A stretch of 64,000 bases of DNA from Clostridium sp. CF012 (GCF_018861755.1 NZ_JAHLEF010000009.1:110987-174986), one strand, 5' to 3'; numbered from the stretch's first letter, positions 45,481-55,051 are shown. Notes: generated by a model from the letters alone, not told the origin. Program-made: numbers and translations.

Positions 45481-45933
45481 ATGTTTACTAATTGCAGTCT
45501 GACTTGAAGCAATATTATCTTTATCACAGATAATCATTACTTTTGGAATTTTCATATCTTTTGCAATTTCTAAAACAAGTAATAATTGTTGCTTACCATA
45601 ACCTTTTTTTCGCTCAGTTGGACGAATGCCAAAGCCTATTTGTCCTCCATGTTTTTCTAATTCATCAGTTAAAGAGTGACGGAGTTGAATAGTACCTATA
45701 ATTCTATTATCAGATTTTCTTACAGAAAAGAATGTGCTGGCATGAACATTATTGCGAAGTTTATCTTTCTCAATTGAAAGAACAATTTCAAGCCATTCAT
45801 CAAAATCATTATAACGGGCTAGGCCACAACTGCCATTGATATTAGTTTCCTCAAAGTCTAAATACTCTTGTTTGTATTCCAGAATTTTTTCTTCTAAAAC
45901 CTTTGATGGGTTTACTAAAATTAATTCACTCAA
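45433..45933 (-). CDS. GNAT acetyltransferase with a replaced C-terminus
   Basis: 166 aa from a TTG start with AGGAAGG upstream. The GNAT core is normal (GGQIGFGIRPTERKKGYGKQQ, then VMIICDKDNIASSQTAIS). After this the last 20 residues (HYIIYSLLFTDN in the middle) do not look like a GNAT end, where a G-G or E-K-x-G-F motif is expected. They arise from reading the adjacent membrane-gene remnant out of frame. The enzyme may be inactive. Confidence 0.65.
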   Translation of the reverse strand: MSELILVNPSKVLEEKILEYKQEYLDFEETNINGSCGLARYNDFDEWLEIVLSIEKDKLRNNVHASTFFSVRKSDNRIIGTIQLRHSLTDELEKHGGQIGFGIRPTERKKGYGKQQLLLVLEIAKDMKIPKVMIICDKDNIASSQTAISKHYIIYSLLFTDNLIDR

Positions 45934-46058
45934 TTTAATACCTTCCTAATATAAATAATCTGTAGCACCGCCTTATTATACAAGTTTGACATAACCTGTT
46001 CAGTTTCTCGAATTTCTTTAGTAATTCTAACAGTTGTTTATGACGAACTTTAAGAATA

Positions 46059-46430
46059 TTACGCCTTAACCTTTATTTTTACTTTCCTATAGATAAGATG
46101 TAAAAATGAAATCAAAGTAATAGAAAAACCTATAATGTTAACCGAAGTATCATATTTGTGATAGTTATATGTTAATGCCTGTTGCATAGACATAAACCAT
46201 AGAAACAACGGTATTAACAACAATATCATATTCGGTAGTATATATTTTGTTTTTCTTGTATAAAAACTATTTATTATTAGAAATGACACTAACATACACA
46301 TTATTATGACACTATCCTTATAAGACATTTCAACAGGTATATCACTTGTAACTGCCATTTTATATACCCATATTATTAGTATGAACGCGCTTACACCTAA
46401 GCCAATAAAAATATCTATTATTTTGTTCAT
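46059..46430 (-). CDS. Membrane protein of unknown function
   Basis: 123 aa from the ATG at 46430, GAGAGGTG 13 bases upstream, which is rather far. Four hydrophobic helices (about 6-25, 38-55, 62-80 and 95-113) and a basic C-terminus (YRKVKIKVKA). No family recognised. Confidence 0.5.
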   Translation of the reverse strand: MNKIIDIFIGLGVSAFILIIWVYKMAVTSDIPVEMSYKDSVIIMCMLVSFLIINSFYTRKTKYILPNMILLLIPLFLWFMSMQQALTYNYHKYDTSVNIIGFSITLISFLHLIYRKVKIKVKA

Positions 46431-46551
46431 GCTTTTTAAACACACCTCTCTTTCCCATATCAATAATTATTTTAGTGATAATAATTTGAGAATTTATATA
46501 TTTGTTATTTCCATTTTGCTTCCATTGCTACCGAAACCATATATCAATAAA

Positions 46552-46803
46552 TTATTTATTTATAGCTTTTTTAATAGGTTTATATAATACCAAAACGATT
46601 ATAAATACTAAAATACTAATTGTCATTATCATATCTATTGAAGACCCCATTATAACTGAAATGCTTACACTATTTGCTGTTGTTTTAGGTTGAGTTGATA
46701 CGCTTGCGGTGATTAGATACTCACCTACAATTCCTATACAAAAAGAAAATACTAACGACATAATAAAATGTTTTTTTAAATTCCATTTATTAAATAATTT
46801 CAT
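46552..46803 (-). CDS. Small membrane protein of unknown function
   Basis: 83 aa from the ATG at 46803 (AGGAGGG 8 bases upstream; the longer frame lacks a site). Two helices (about 10-30 and 50-72), a serine- and threonine-rich loop and a basic end (KPIKKAINK). Faint resemblance to DUF2798. Function unknown. Confidence 0.55.
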   Translation of the reverse strand: MKLFNKWNLKKHFIMSLVFSFCIGIVGEYLITASVSTQPKTTANSVSISVIMGSSIDMIMTISILVFIIVLVLYKPIKKAINK

Positions 46804-46948
46804 TATACAAACCCTCCTTTGTGAGTATATTCCATTGTTGATTGTGAAATTACACAACCAATAATATAAATTTAATTCGCACTTTTTTACTTAAGCGTCA
46901 TAACTATTAAAACTGAATAAGCCCTTAAAATACCCTGTTCTTTTTATT

Positions 46949-47178
46949 TCATTTTGTGTGATTTTTGAATATATTTATACCAGACACAATACATAATAAG
47001 AATAATAACAATAATCTTAACCAATCCATCGAAAGCCAAAATTCACCACCGTTAATAATATCCGGGCTATGTTGTATTCATCCACAAAAATCCCAGCATT
47101 CCAAAATAATTTAAGCGAAATAATTAACGAAATAAAACTCAACATAAATGTCACAATTTATAATTTGTTTTTTAACAT
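46949..47178 (-). pseudogene. Frameshifted small membrane protein gene
   Basis: GGAGG-AAATATCA-ATG opens MLKNKL and stops. The next frames read IVTFMLSFISLIISLKLFW and later MDWLRLLLLFLLCIVSG ending FKNHTK and stop. Two shifts in about 75 codons break what looks like a two-helix membrane protein. Family unknown. Confidence 0.45.
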
Positions 47179-47256
47179 TGATATTTCCTCCTGTACATTA
47201 TATAAATAACCTTTGCACCACATTAATCTACCAATACCACTTACATCTCCGTAATA

Positions 47257-47451
47257 TCATACCATTTTGTACCATAAATTACTATTACTCGGAATAGATT
47301 TAGTATGCTCATCACCGCTAATTTCAAGGATTTGTTCTTTGATTTCCATAGGAATTAGCAGATGCTGGGTAGCCTTACTAATAAGCTCTCCTACATTTAC
47401 ATTCTCTTTTTTAAACTCAATTCTGCCTACATCAATCTTGCTGGTCTGCAT
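47257..47451 (-). pseudogene. Histidine kinase internal remnant
   Basis: SKIDVGRIEFKKENVNVGEL followed by ISKATQHLLIPMEIKEQI is the typical segment between the HisKA helix pair and the ATPase domain of a sensor kinase. The H-box and the ATP-binding boxes are both missing. No response regulator is nearby. Confidence 0.65.
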
Positions 47452-47472
47452 AATGTCTTACATCCTATTATT

Positions 47473-48240
47473 TCACATAACAGGTTTATAAATTATATTT
47501 AAAGAACCAGTTTCTTCATCCTCCATAACTTTAGCATCAACCTCATACAAAGACTTTATTAATTCTTCCGTTAGGACCTCCTTTGGGGTTCCAAACTTAA
47601 GAATTTTGCCTGCTTTCATGGCATAAATTTTATCACAATATAAGGCAGCAATATTTAAATCATGAATAGCAGATATAACTGTAACACCCAGTTCTTTTAT
47701 AGTAGTCATAAACTGAAGCTGATACTTTATATCTAGATGATTTGTAGGTTCATCTAGAATAAGACATTCCGTTTTTTGTGCTAAAGCTCTTGCAAGAATT
47801 ATTCTTTGCTTTTCTCCCCCTGATAGGCTTGAAAAGCTTCGTTTAGCATAATCCGTCATACCCACTTTTTCTAATGACTCCTCCATGATTTTATAGTCCT
47901 GTGCATTATCTTTTTCAATAAATTTTTTATGTGGTGCTCTGCCCATTAGAACCATATCCGAAACAGTGAAATCAAAATTATAATTATTATGTTGAGACAC
48001 CACAGCCATTTTTCTTGCACTTTCTTTCATAGAAAAACCATTAATATTTTTATCATCTAAAAATACGGCTCCTGTAGACGGCTGCAAGATTCGGTACACA
48101 CATTTTAAAAGCGTACTTTTACCACTGCCATTCGGTCCTATAATTCCTACAAATTCTTTTTCCTTTGCATGAATACTTAAGCCTTTCAAAATATGATTTC
48201 CACCTAAATAAGCTTCTACGTCTATTGTCTTTAGCTCCAT
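47473..48240 (-). CDS. ABC importer ATPase, FecE/BtuD family
   Basis: 255 aa. Walker A GPNGSGKST near residue 35-43, Q-loop VVSQHN, signature LSSLSGGEKQR near 138, Walker B CLILDEPTNHLD near 160 and switch H in AIHDLN. ATPase of the iron-siderophore/corrinoid importer class. The ATG overlaps the permease stop as TAATG, so the genes are coupled. The cobalamin riboswitch upstream of the operon points to corrinoid uptake. Confidence 0.88.
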   Translation of the reverse strand: MELKTIDVEAYLGGNHILKGLSIHAKEKEFVGIIGPNGSGKSTLLKCVYRILQPSTGAVFLDDKNINGFSMKESARKMAVVSQHNNYNFDFTVSDMVLMGRAPHKKFIEKDNAQDYKIMEESLEKVGMTDYAKRSFSSLSGGEKQRIILARALAQKTECLILDEPTNHLDIKYQLQFMTTIKELGVTVISAIHDLNIAALYCDKIYAMKAGKILKFGTPKEVLTEELIKSLYEVDAKVMEDEETGSLNIIYKPVM

Positions 48241-49328
48241 TAAGCATCCCCTCCAAATCCATAGGATTTACTTACCATAAGATATATAAAGCTTGGAGCA
48301 CCTATCATAGAAATCAATATTCCTATTGGAAGTTCACTTCCTGGTATTATAATTCTAGATAAAACATCTGCCCAAACCAAAAATATAGCTCCTACTAATG
48401 CTGATAGTAGAATGATTTTTTTGTGATCTGTTCCAAACATCATTCGTACAAGATGAGGGATGATAAGTCCCACAAATCCAATAATTCCTGATGCGTATAC
48501 TATGAATCCAATTACAACTGATGTGATTATGAGATAAAATTGTCTATATTTTTGAAGGTCTGTACCTAAAGTTATAGAAACTTCATCACCAAGTAGCATC
48601 AAATTAAGAGTTCTATATTGAGTAATAAAAAATAATGTAGCTACTATTACAACAGGAAGAATTATTCTTATATTTTGCCAGTTTGCACCTGCAAGGCTTC
48701 CCATAAGCCAATATGTTATACTCTGCATACCCTCTTTATCATTAGCAAGGTATACAATAAAGCTTGAAAATGCTGAGCAAACACTACTTAATGCCATACC
48801 TGCCAGCAAAAGCTTTGTTGAATTAGCTCTTCCATTTACATTTGCAAGGGTTAATACAAGTATTGATATTGCAAATGCTCCTAGAAAAGCACAGATGCCT
48901 ACATAATTGCTACCAAAGAAAACGCCAACACCAAGCAAAATAGCTAAGGTAGCCCCTAGGGATGCTCCTGAAGAAATTCCTAATATATATGGATCTGCTA
49001 AGGGGTTTTTCACAATTGCCTGCATGATGACTCCGGATACTGAAAGACCTATGCCTACAGAAACTGCTAAAACAATTCTTGGAAGCCTTATAAACCAAAC
49101 AATATCGTAAGCAGGCCCACTTCCTAAAATCTTCCCATCACCAATATTAAGTAGCTTGTACCCTATGATTTCATATACATCTTTTATAGAAATATGGACA
49201 GAACCCATTGTTACAGTTATTAAAATAGAAAAAATCAAGATAATTACAAGCACAACGGAAACACCTATATAAATAGGTGTTCCATTGAGTAAAGCACTTT
49301 GCGTATTACTTTTATAAATTCTTTTCAT
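48240..49328 (-). CDS. ABC importer permease, FecCD/BtuC family
   Basis: 362 aa, about ten transmembrane helices. Family landmarks: RLPRIVLAVSVGIGLSVSG (coupling region near 82-100), NPLADPYILGISSGASLGA near 113, and IGFVGLIIPHLVRMMFGTDH near 275. Forms the membrane channel with the ATPase and binding lipoprotein of the same operon. It starts 2 bp after the binding-protein gene. Confidence 0.9.
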   Translation of the reverse strand: MKRIYKSNTQSALLNGTPIYIGVSVVLVIILIFSILITVTMGSVHISIKDVYEIIGYKLLNIGDGKILGSGPAYDIVWFIRLPRIVLAVSVGIGLSVSGVIMQAIVKNPLADPYILGISSGASLGATLAILLGVGVFFGSNYVGICAFLGAFAISILVLTLANVNGRANSTKLLLAGMALSSVCSAFSSFIVYLANDKEGMQSITYWLMGSLAGANWQNIRIILPVVIVATLFFITQYRTLNLMLLGDEVSITLGTDLQKYRQFYLIITSVVIGFIVYASGIIGFVGLIIPHLVRMMFGTDHKKIILLSALVGAIFLVWADVLSRIIIPGSELPIGILISMIGAPSFIYLMVSKSYGFGGDA

Positions 49329-49330
49329 TT

Positions 49331-50344
49331 TTACTTGTTTCCATATAATTCAGGATATAATCCTTTAGAAATTGTTTTTATACCATCTAAGGTTCTAATA
49401 CCACTAGCATAAACTTCACCTAGCATTATAGGATGAACCCGTTTTGACTTTATTGCTGAAATGCTTGAAAGTCCAGCATTGTTCATAATGCTTTTTAATG
49501 CAGCTTCTTTATCAATTTCTTTGCCGTAATAAACAGTGAAAATTACCTCAGGATTAAGCTTTATCAAATCTTCATTTCCTATTTTACCATCTTTATTTGC
49601 TACTAAATTTGCTCCAACGCCTTTTGCAATATCGCCACCAATACTATCTTCTCCATAAATTCTATATACGCCGTCTTTTTCCACTTCCAAAATCACTGCT
49701 TTAACAGCTTGTTTTCCTTTAACCAAAGCCTTTGTTTTTTCAATTTCCTTTTTCATATTGTTAACTATCTCACTTGCTTTATCTTCTACATTGAAAATTT
49801 TACCCATGTTTAAAATATCATCATATTCATTTTGCAAACTATCTGGTTTAACAACACTACTATTTTGCGCCATATATGTATTTACACCTCTTTCATGCCA
49901 AAACCCTACATCCCCAAGATTTTTTTCACCAAATAGAGAATACCAGCCCAATATGAAATCAGGTTGCAATCCAATAACCTCTTCTTTTATTAGTTTTTTT
50001 TCATAATACTTTACTTTGCTAAAAGCACTTTTATATTCATCTTTAACGTCATGATCTAAGCCGGATGCTGCAATTATTTTATCCTGCAATCCTAATGCCA
50101 GTAACGTCTCTATTGAATTTTGATATACTGCAACAACCTTCTCTGGTGATTTTTTAAAAGTAATTGTAACAGGCTGCTTAGCATAATTATATGTTGTAAT
50201 TGTAACAGGATAATGTGAGGACTGTTTGTTACTATTTCCCACTTTAGTTTCTGTTTTAGCTGCGATTGCTTCACCTTTATTGCCACATCCAGTTGCTCCA
50301 AATACCATAAACCCTGCTAAAATCATACTTATTATCTTTTTCAT
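49331..50344 (-). CDS. ABC importer substrate-binding lipoprotein, BtuF/FecB type
   Basis: 337 aa. Signal peptide with lipobox GATGC at residues 16-20, a low-complexity linker, then a two-lobed helical-backbone binding domain starting SPEKVVAVYQNSIETLLALG. Captures the ligand outside the membrane for the FecCD permease. Ligand probably a corrinoid given the riboswitch; haem or siderophore cannot be excluded by sequence. GGAGAGA before the ATG. Confidence 0.88.
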   Translation of the reverse strand: MKKIISMILAGFMVFGATGCGNKGEAIAAKTETKVGNSNKQSSHYPVTITTYNYAKQPVTITFKKSPEKVVAVYQNSIETLLALGLQDKIIAASGLDHDVKDEYKSAFSKVKYYEKKLIKEEVIGLQPDFILGWYSLFGEKNLGDVGFWHERGVNTYMAQNSSVVKPDSLQNEYDDILNMGKIFNVEDKASEIVNNMKKEIEKTKALVKGKQAVKAVILEVEKDGVYRIYGEDSIGGDIAKGVGANLVANKDGKIGNEDLIKLNPEVIFTVYYGKEIDKEAALKSIMNNAGLSSISAIKSKRVHPIMLGEVYASGIRTLDGIKTISKGLYPELYGNK

Positions 50345-50408
50345 TTAAATTTTCTCTCCTTTGCGTATCTCTTATATTTATTAATATTACATCACCGCAG
50401 ATGATGCT

Positions 50409-50729
50409 TTAATGAGTACCTTCTACTACTTCTATATGATATTTCTCAAATATCTCCTTTATTTCCTTAGTTCTTTGCGTTTCGCATTTAACAATACAAA
50501 CACCAAGGTGAAGCCTTTTAACCCCTTCCTTCTCTAATTTTCCAGCAATATTTATCAAATTTTCAGCAGAATTATTTGAGCAAGCATCACAGGTGAAAAA
50601 GGACATAAGCTCTAATTTTTCATTTCCATACATACTGAAATGTTTCTCTTTATTGTTTAAAGCTTTAAAACATCCCATGGTTGTACATATTCCATTTATT
50701 TTTTCACATACTCCAATAGCTATCTTCAT
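50409..50729 (-). CDS. CGGC-domain protein
   Basis: 106 aa, AGGAGG upstream. Cysteine-rich CGGC-type domain: C8, C15 and C20 in the start (GVCEKINGICTTMGCFKAL), CDACSNN near 48, and LGVCIVKC near 77-84. Members are thought to bind metal. It is the first gene of the operon controlled by the cobalamin riboswitch, so it may help in handling cobalt or corrinoid. That link is inference. Confidence 0.8.
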   Translation of the reverse strand: MKIAIGVCEKINGICTTMGCFKALNNKEKHFSMYGNEKLELMSFFTCDACSNNSAENLINIAGKLEKEGVKRLHLGVCIVKCETQRTKEIKEIFEKYHIEVVEGTH

Positions 50730-50761
50730 TTTTACCTCCTATAAAGTAAATTCTTTTTCGC

Positions 50762-50799
50762 AAAAAAAATAATAGCCTTTTAACAATAGTTAAAAGGCT
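50762..50799 (-). terminator. Expression platform terminator of the cobalamin riboswitch
   Basis: AGCCTTTTAAC/GTTAAAAGGCT stem with 4-base loop, then ATTATTTTTTTT on the minus strand, between the aptamer and the CGGC gene. Fits repression by transcription termination when the ligand is bound. Confidence 0.85.
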
Positions 50800-50867
50800 G
50801 TCAATTCAAAAAAATATTTTCCAAACATTTACCACCCCTATCGCTCGTAGAGTTTTAAGCATACTAA

Positions 50868-51004
50868 AATAGGCAGGTCTTCTGGCTTAAGTATCAAGAT
50901 TCCTGCAGCCTTCCCGGTTTCCCAGTGACATAATGCAAGAACTCCTCTATTACAGCGGCGGGACCGCGTGGGATTCAAACCCACTTCCCTTTTAATTAAC
51001 AGAT
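50868..51004 (-). ncRNA. Cobalamin riboswitch (B12 element)
   Basis: Minus strand shows the conserved blocks in order: AAGGGAAG...GGGTTTGAATCCC, GCGGTCCCGCCGCTGTAA, GTCACTGGGAAACCGGGAAGG and AGCCAGAAGACCTGCC. This is the B12-box core of adenosylcobalamin-type aptamers. It stands directly before the CGGC/ABC importer operon with a terminator between, so high cobalamin should shut the operon off. Confidence 0.93.
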
Positions 51005-51127
51005 ATTAAATACCTATTAAACCTATTTTTACATATTCAATTTTACAAAGCTATTCTACCATACTATAAGTACATTAATCAAGTAACTTTTAGCATTCTA
51101 TCATAAAATAACCAGTGAACGTGACTG

Positions 51128-52390
51128 CTAAAATCTATAAAATAACAGTGGTATCTCCATCTCATTTTTACTTGCTCCCCCATGAACTCCTATAAATGAA
51201 AGTTCAAAAACATCCTTTTCATACCACCAAATATGATTATTGCCTTTGGGTAATAAAATAAGGTTTCCACATCTTTCTATCATTCTCTGGCTTGGATGTC
51301 CGAAAAAACCTTTTTCCTTCAATTCCTCAAAAGTGTATACGTAAACTAAATCCTTTAATTCTTTTTCTACTATTTTTTTAACTGTAAATAAATGTTCTTC
51401 CTTAACATGAAGAAACAAATCTCTACAAAAACCTGCTGGTGTAATTAAATCGTTGTTTTTATTCTTTTTTAAATATATATCTATATTAGGTATTATTTTA
51501 TTTAAATAGTACTTTGTACTTAAATCTGTATCTACTTGCCCATGATCTGCCGAAATCATAACTGCAGTACTTATAAAACTCTCTTTGCCATTTTCATAGA
51601 ATTTATCCATTTGTTTTAATAATTTCTCCATGGCTTCCACAAATTCTTTTGAAGTATTTCCTTTTTCATGAGCAATAGCATCTATTTCAGGTAAATAAAC
51701 ATAATAATACTCTTTGTCATTATTTTTTGTTAAATCCACTGATAGCGATTCAAATAAATCTTCATATTCATGATACCCTTTCACTGTTGCATCTTTGCAC
51801 ATTACACTCGAGTAGGTACTATCATTTATAAAGCTTGGCTGATAAACAGTGCTTTTAACTCCATTTTCTAACAAATCATTAAAAAAGCTTTTTTCAGGTA
51901 AGAAGCTTTTAGGCTCTATATTTCTATTCTTTAAAGTTTCTATACCCTTTTTTCTTGCTTCTTTAAATAAGAAGGCAGTTATGATATCATCGGCCTCTGG
52001 CTCATAATAGAACCATTCATAGAGACCGTGTTCATATACGGTTTCTCCACTTAAAGCCGTGGTTACATGAGCTGTTGTAGTAGATGGAAACTGTGAAGTT
52101 AACTTTGAAACAATCCCGCCTTCTTCTATTTCACGTAAGAAACTGGAAGACTTCTTGTATTTCTCATAAAAACACCACCCAAAAGCATCCACAAGAAAGA
52201 AAACTATCTTATTAGGAGAACCCTGTGAACTTCCTAGAGTATCCTTAGGTAATCTTTTATCTGAAGGAATATCAAATAAGTATTTTATGCTTCCAAAAAT
52301 ATTAGAAAAACAGTAACTATCATATAAAGGTACAGTAAACTCCTTATATTTGCTTTCATTAACTGCTTTAATTGATTTTTTATTTATCAT
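51128..52390 (-). CDS. Alkaline phosphatase-superfamily phosphodiesterase
   Basis: 420 aa, GAGGTGA before the ATG. Type I phosphodiesterase/nucleotide pyrophosphatase fold: VFFLVDAFGWCFYEK metal site near residue 63, FPSTTTAHVTTALSG with the threonine nucleophile near 105, YLPEIDAIAHEKGN near 230 and VMISADHGQVDTDL near 275. Cytoplasmic, with no signal peptide. It lies 76 bp after the ABC-2 permease gene and may belong to the ykkC-controlled operon. Substrate unknown. Confidence 0.85.
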   Translation of the reverse strand: MINKKSIKAVNESKYKEFTVPLYDSYCFSNIFGSIKYLFDIPSDKRLPKDTLGSSQGSPNKIVFFLVDAFGWCFYEKYKKSSSFLREIEEGGIVSKLTSQFPSTTTAHVTTALSGETVYEHGLYEWFYYEPEADDIITAFLFKEARKKGIETLKNRNIEPKSFLPEKSFFNDLLENGVKSTVYQPSFINDSTYSSVMCKDATVKGYHEYEDLFESLSVDLTKNNDKEYYYVYLPEIDAIAHEKGNTSKEFVEAMEKLLKQMDKFYENGKESFISTAVMISADHGQVDTDLSTKYYLNKIIPNIDIYLKKNKNNDLITPAGFCRDLFLHVKEEHLFTVKKIVEKELKDLVYVYTFEELKEKGFFGHPSQRMIERCGNLILLPKGNNHIWWYEKDVFELSFIGVHGGASKNEMEIPLLFYRF

Positions 52391-52448
52391 CTAATCACCT
52401 CATTGAATTTATATAATCTATAATTGTATGTTAATTTCAGACTTTGCA

Positions 52449-52467
52449 CTTGCCACGTGGGTGGCAC
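52449..52467. repeat. 19-bp repeat next to a stop codon, copy 2
   Basis: Exact second copy of the 19-mer at 417-435, starting at the stop codon of the ABC-2 permease gene. Small hairpin TGCCAC/GTGGCA on the minus strand. Confidence 0.6.
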
Positions 52468-53264
52468 TATAATTTATTTGTTATTAAATTCCCAGATTCA
52501 TATTTTTTAAGACCTTTGTAGAAAATAGTATAAGCTATTACTAGCCATATTAATGCTACTCCTAAAACTTCTAGAAGCATAACAAGAGAAAAGTCATTTA
52601 TCACCTTTGCGGGTATATACACCACAAATGCTACTGGTATAACAGTATAAAGTATATATTTTACTGCATTATTAAATATGCCTTCTGGATAAATACTAAA
52701 GCTTATGAAAAATTCTGTTGCAAGCTGTGCTAAACCCTCTGTGTTACCTGAATAAAAGCTTAAAGCATGAAATGTCACGAGTACTGAAGCTAATATTAAA
52801 GCACCTGTAATACAAAACAATAAAAATAATAAGAAACTTCTAACATGAAAACCTTTGATTATAAAAAATAAAATCACTCCATATAAGGTATCACCCCATG
52901 CAGATACTATGGTTTTAGAGCATAGTATATTAATAAGAGGGTCTTTAGGCTGTAGTAAATAGCTATCTAGTTCACCATTTAATATCATTCTTGTGATTTG
53001 ATTTACGTTGCCAAAGACCACAAAACAAAGACCAAAACTGGTGGACATTAAAGCCCACAGCATCATTTCATCCTTAAAACCATATCCACCAATGGTGTTT
53101 ACATTTTTAAACAATATCCACCAAAAGAATATAAAAGCTGAATTATTTAGTATCATACCAAAGCATTGTACAAGAAAGCTCATCCTATATTCCATAACTG
53201 AAGATATATTAAATTTAAAATAGTAACCCATAAGCCTTAAACTCTTTTTAACCTCCATTAACAT
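52467..53264 (-). CDS. ABC-2 family permease (COG3694 type)
   Basis: 265 aa, six transmembrane helices. The soluble loop after helix 2 has GELDSYLLQPKDPLINIL near residue 98-115, which is typical of COG3694/DUF990 exporter permeases. The end has VAFVVYIPAKVIND. It overlaps the upstream permease gene by 17 bp. Together with its sister permease and the ATPase it should form an exporter. Substrate unknown, suggested by the ykkC-class leader. Confidence 0.85.
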   Translation of the reverse strand: MLMEVKKSLRLMGYYFKFNISSVMEYRMSFLVQCFGMILNNSAFIFFWWILFKNVNTIGGYGFKDEMMLWALMSTSFGLCFVVFGNVNQITRMILNGELDSYLLQPKDPLINILCSKTIVSAWGDTLYGVILFFIIKGFHVRSFLLFLLFCITGALILASVLVTFHALSFYSGNTEGLAQLATEFFISFSIYPEGIFNNAVKYILYTVIPVAFVVYIPAKVINDFSLVMLLEVLGVALIWLVIAYTIFYKGLKKYESGNLITNKL

Positions 53265-54045
53265 TTAAATTCTTTGCCCCCTTCTTGTATAATGTCATAG
53301 CTAAAGTAAAAAACATTCCTAAATATAATAGTTGAATTGAAAATTGTTTATAAAAATTCACAAAAGAAAAATCTACTGCAAGCCTTGCTGGTACGTAGGT
53401 TACATAAGCAAAGGGTAGATACTTTGATATCTTTTGGAGCCAATCCGGGAAAAGTTCTATAGGCATAAGCATGCCTCCTAAGGTAAATATCAGCTTTGAA
53501 TAAATCCAAAAGAAAGCAGTATTGTCCTCAAACCAAAAGGAGGTTAATGCTAGCGTTATATAAATAAAAAAATTAATACAGCAGCCTACAATTAATGATA
53601 GAAATATAAAAGGGAGGTGAGTTGCGTTAAAGTTTTCCAAGGTCCCAGCATATATGAAACCTATAGAAAGCCCAACTATCCCATTGGTTAAAAGTTTTAT
53701 GCCAACTTCACCTACAAAGTAGGAAAAGCAATACATAACATAGTTATAAGGCTTGTTCAATAAGTAAGCTATATTACCACTTTTCACATCTTCATTTACT
53801 TGTACATGTATATCTGTTCTTGAAAGAGTAACAAGCTCCGTAACTATTAAGTACCAAATCATTGCATTTAAGGTTAACCCAGCAATTGTACTCCCCTTTT
53901 GTGCATATATATTTTTCCAAAGCATCAAATATATAAACATTATGAATACAAAAAAAATATTTTTACTAAGAAAATTCCAAAAATACACCAAGCTATTAGA
54001 CATGGTTATTTTAGAGATTTGCCCATACTTGTGAAGTGCCTTCAT
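53248..54045 (-). CDS. ABC-2 family permease (COG4587 type)
   Basis: 265 aa from the ATG at 54045 (AAGGAGGGTGA 5 bases upstream; a GTG three codons earlier is too close). Six transmembrane helices, cytoplasmic loop VKSGNIAYLLNKPYNYVMY near residue 88, and YLPFAYVTYVPARLAVDF near the end. Sister of the next permease. It overlaps the ATPase gene by 35 bp, so the three genes are translationally coupled. Confidence 0.85.
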   Translation of the reverse strand: MKALHKYGQISKITMSNSLVYFWNFLSKNIFFVFIMFIYLMLWKNIYAQKGSTIAGLTLNAMIWYLIVTELVTLSRTDIHVQVNEDVKSGNIAYLLNKPYNYVMYCFSYFVGEVGIKLLTNGIVGLSIGFIYAGTLENFNATHLPFIFLSLIVGCCINFFIYITLALTSFWFEDNTAFFWIYSKLIFTLGGMLMPIELFPDWLQKISKYLPFAYVTYVPARLAVDFSFVNFYKQFSIQLLYLGMFFTLAMTLYKKGAKNLNVNGG

Positions 54046-55033
54046 GCGTATCACCCTCCTTACTCTGCTTATAAATGTGTGATATTATTTCCTCCAAAGG
54101 TGGCTCTGATATTGTTATGTCATTCACTTTTCCGCATTTTATTAGGTTAGTTAGTACCTGTTCTATATCTTGTTTTGATGTGTCAACTTGAACCTTTATG
54201 GCATTTCCCTTATTTTTAACAATATTTAGATCATAATTGTCAAGACTCACTATTTCATTGTATTTAATCTGTATTATCTTCTTATTTAAATAGTCATGCT
54301 TAAGACTCTTAATTGTTTCGTTTAGCACCACCTCCCCATGATTTATAATGATTGCCCTTTTGCATAATTGTTCTATATCACCGGAATCATGGGAGGTTAA
54401 GAATATAGTGGTCTTTTCTTCCTTGTTAAGCTGCAATATAAGTTCTCGAATCTTCTGTTTTACAACCACATCCAGGCCTATGGTGGGCTCATCTAAAAAA
54501 ATAATCTCAGGTTCATGCAGAATAGATGCTGCAATCTCGCAGCGTATTCTCTGACCTAAAGAAAGTTTTCTAACGGGAATATCCATTAAGTCACCTATTT
54601 CAAAGATCTCCTTTAACAGCTCTATTCTCCTTTGAAGCTTTCCTTTATCCATTTCATAAATATTTCCCAGTAAATGAAAGCTATCGAGTGGTGGTAAATG
54701 AAACCAAAGCTGTGATTTCTGTCCAAAAACTGTACCTATTTTATAAGACAATTGTTTTCTTTCAGTAGATGGGTTCATCCCTAAAACTTCAATATTTCCT
54801 GAGGATGGATATAATATACCTGTCATCATTTTTATGGTAGTTGATTTACCTGCTCCATTTGGTCCTATGAAGGCTAATATTTCGCCCTTTTCTACTTCAA
54901 AAGAAATATTATTCACGGCCTTAATTTCTCGATAGCTGGGTGAAAAAATTGACTTAACGCTCCCCCGTAGTCCCTCTTCCTTTGTTTTAACTTTAAAAGT
55001 TTTACAAAGATTATCCACTTTTATTATGCTCAT
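54011..55033 (-). CDS. ABC-2 exporter ATPase (COG4586 type)
   Basis: 340 aa from the ATG at 55033 (GGGGGA upstream; the longer frame would start inside the terminator). Walker A GPNGAGKST near residue 58-66, an inserted GLRGSVKSIFSPSYREIKAV before it (characteristic of this subfamily), signature KLSLGQRIRCE near 158, Walker B IIFLDEPTIGLD near 178 and switch histidine in LTSHDSGD. Drives the two ABC-2 permeases encoded after it. Controlled by the riboswitch-terminator 20-150 bp upstream. Confidence 0.9.
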   Translation of the reverse strand: MSIIKVDNLCKTFKVKTKEEGLRGSVKSIFSPSYREIKAVNNISFEVEKGEILAFIGPNGAGKSTTIKMMTGILYPSSGNIEVLGMNPSTERKQLSYKIGTVFGQKSQLWFHLPPLDSFHLLGNIYEMDKGKLQRRIELLKEIFEIGDLMDIPVRKLSLGQRIRCEIAASILHEPEIIFLDEPTIGLDVVVKQKIRELILQLNKEEKTTIFLTSHDSGDIEQLCKRAIIINHGEVVLNETIKSLKHDYLNKKIIQIKYNEIVSLDNYDLNIVKNKGNAIKVQVDTSKQDIEQVLTNLIKCGKVNDITISEPPLEEIISHIYKQSKEGDTHEGTSQVWANL

Positions 55034-55051
55034 TGTAAACATCCCCCTTTT

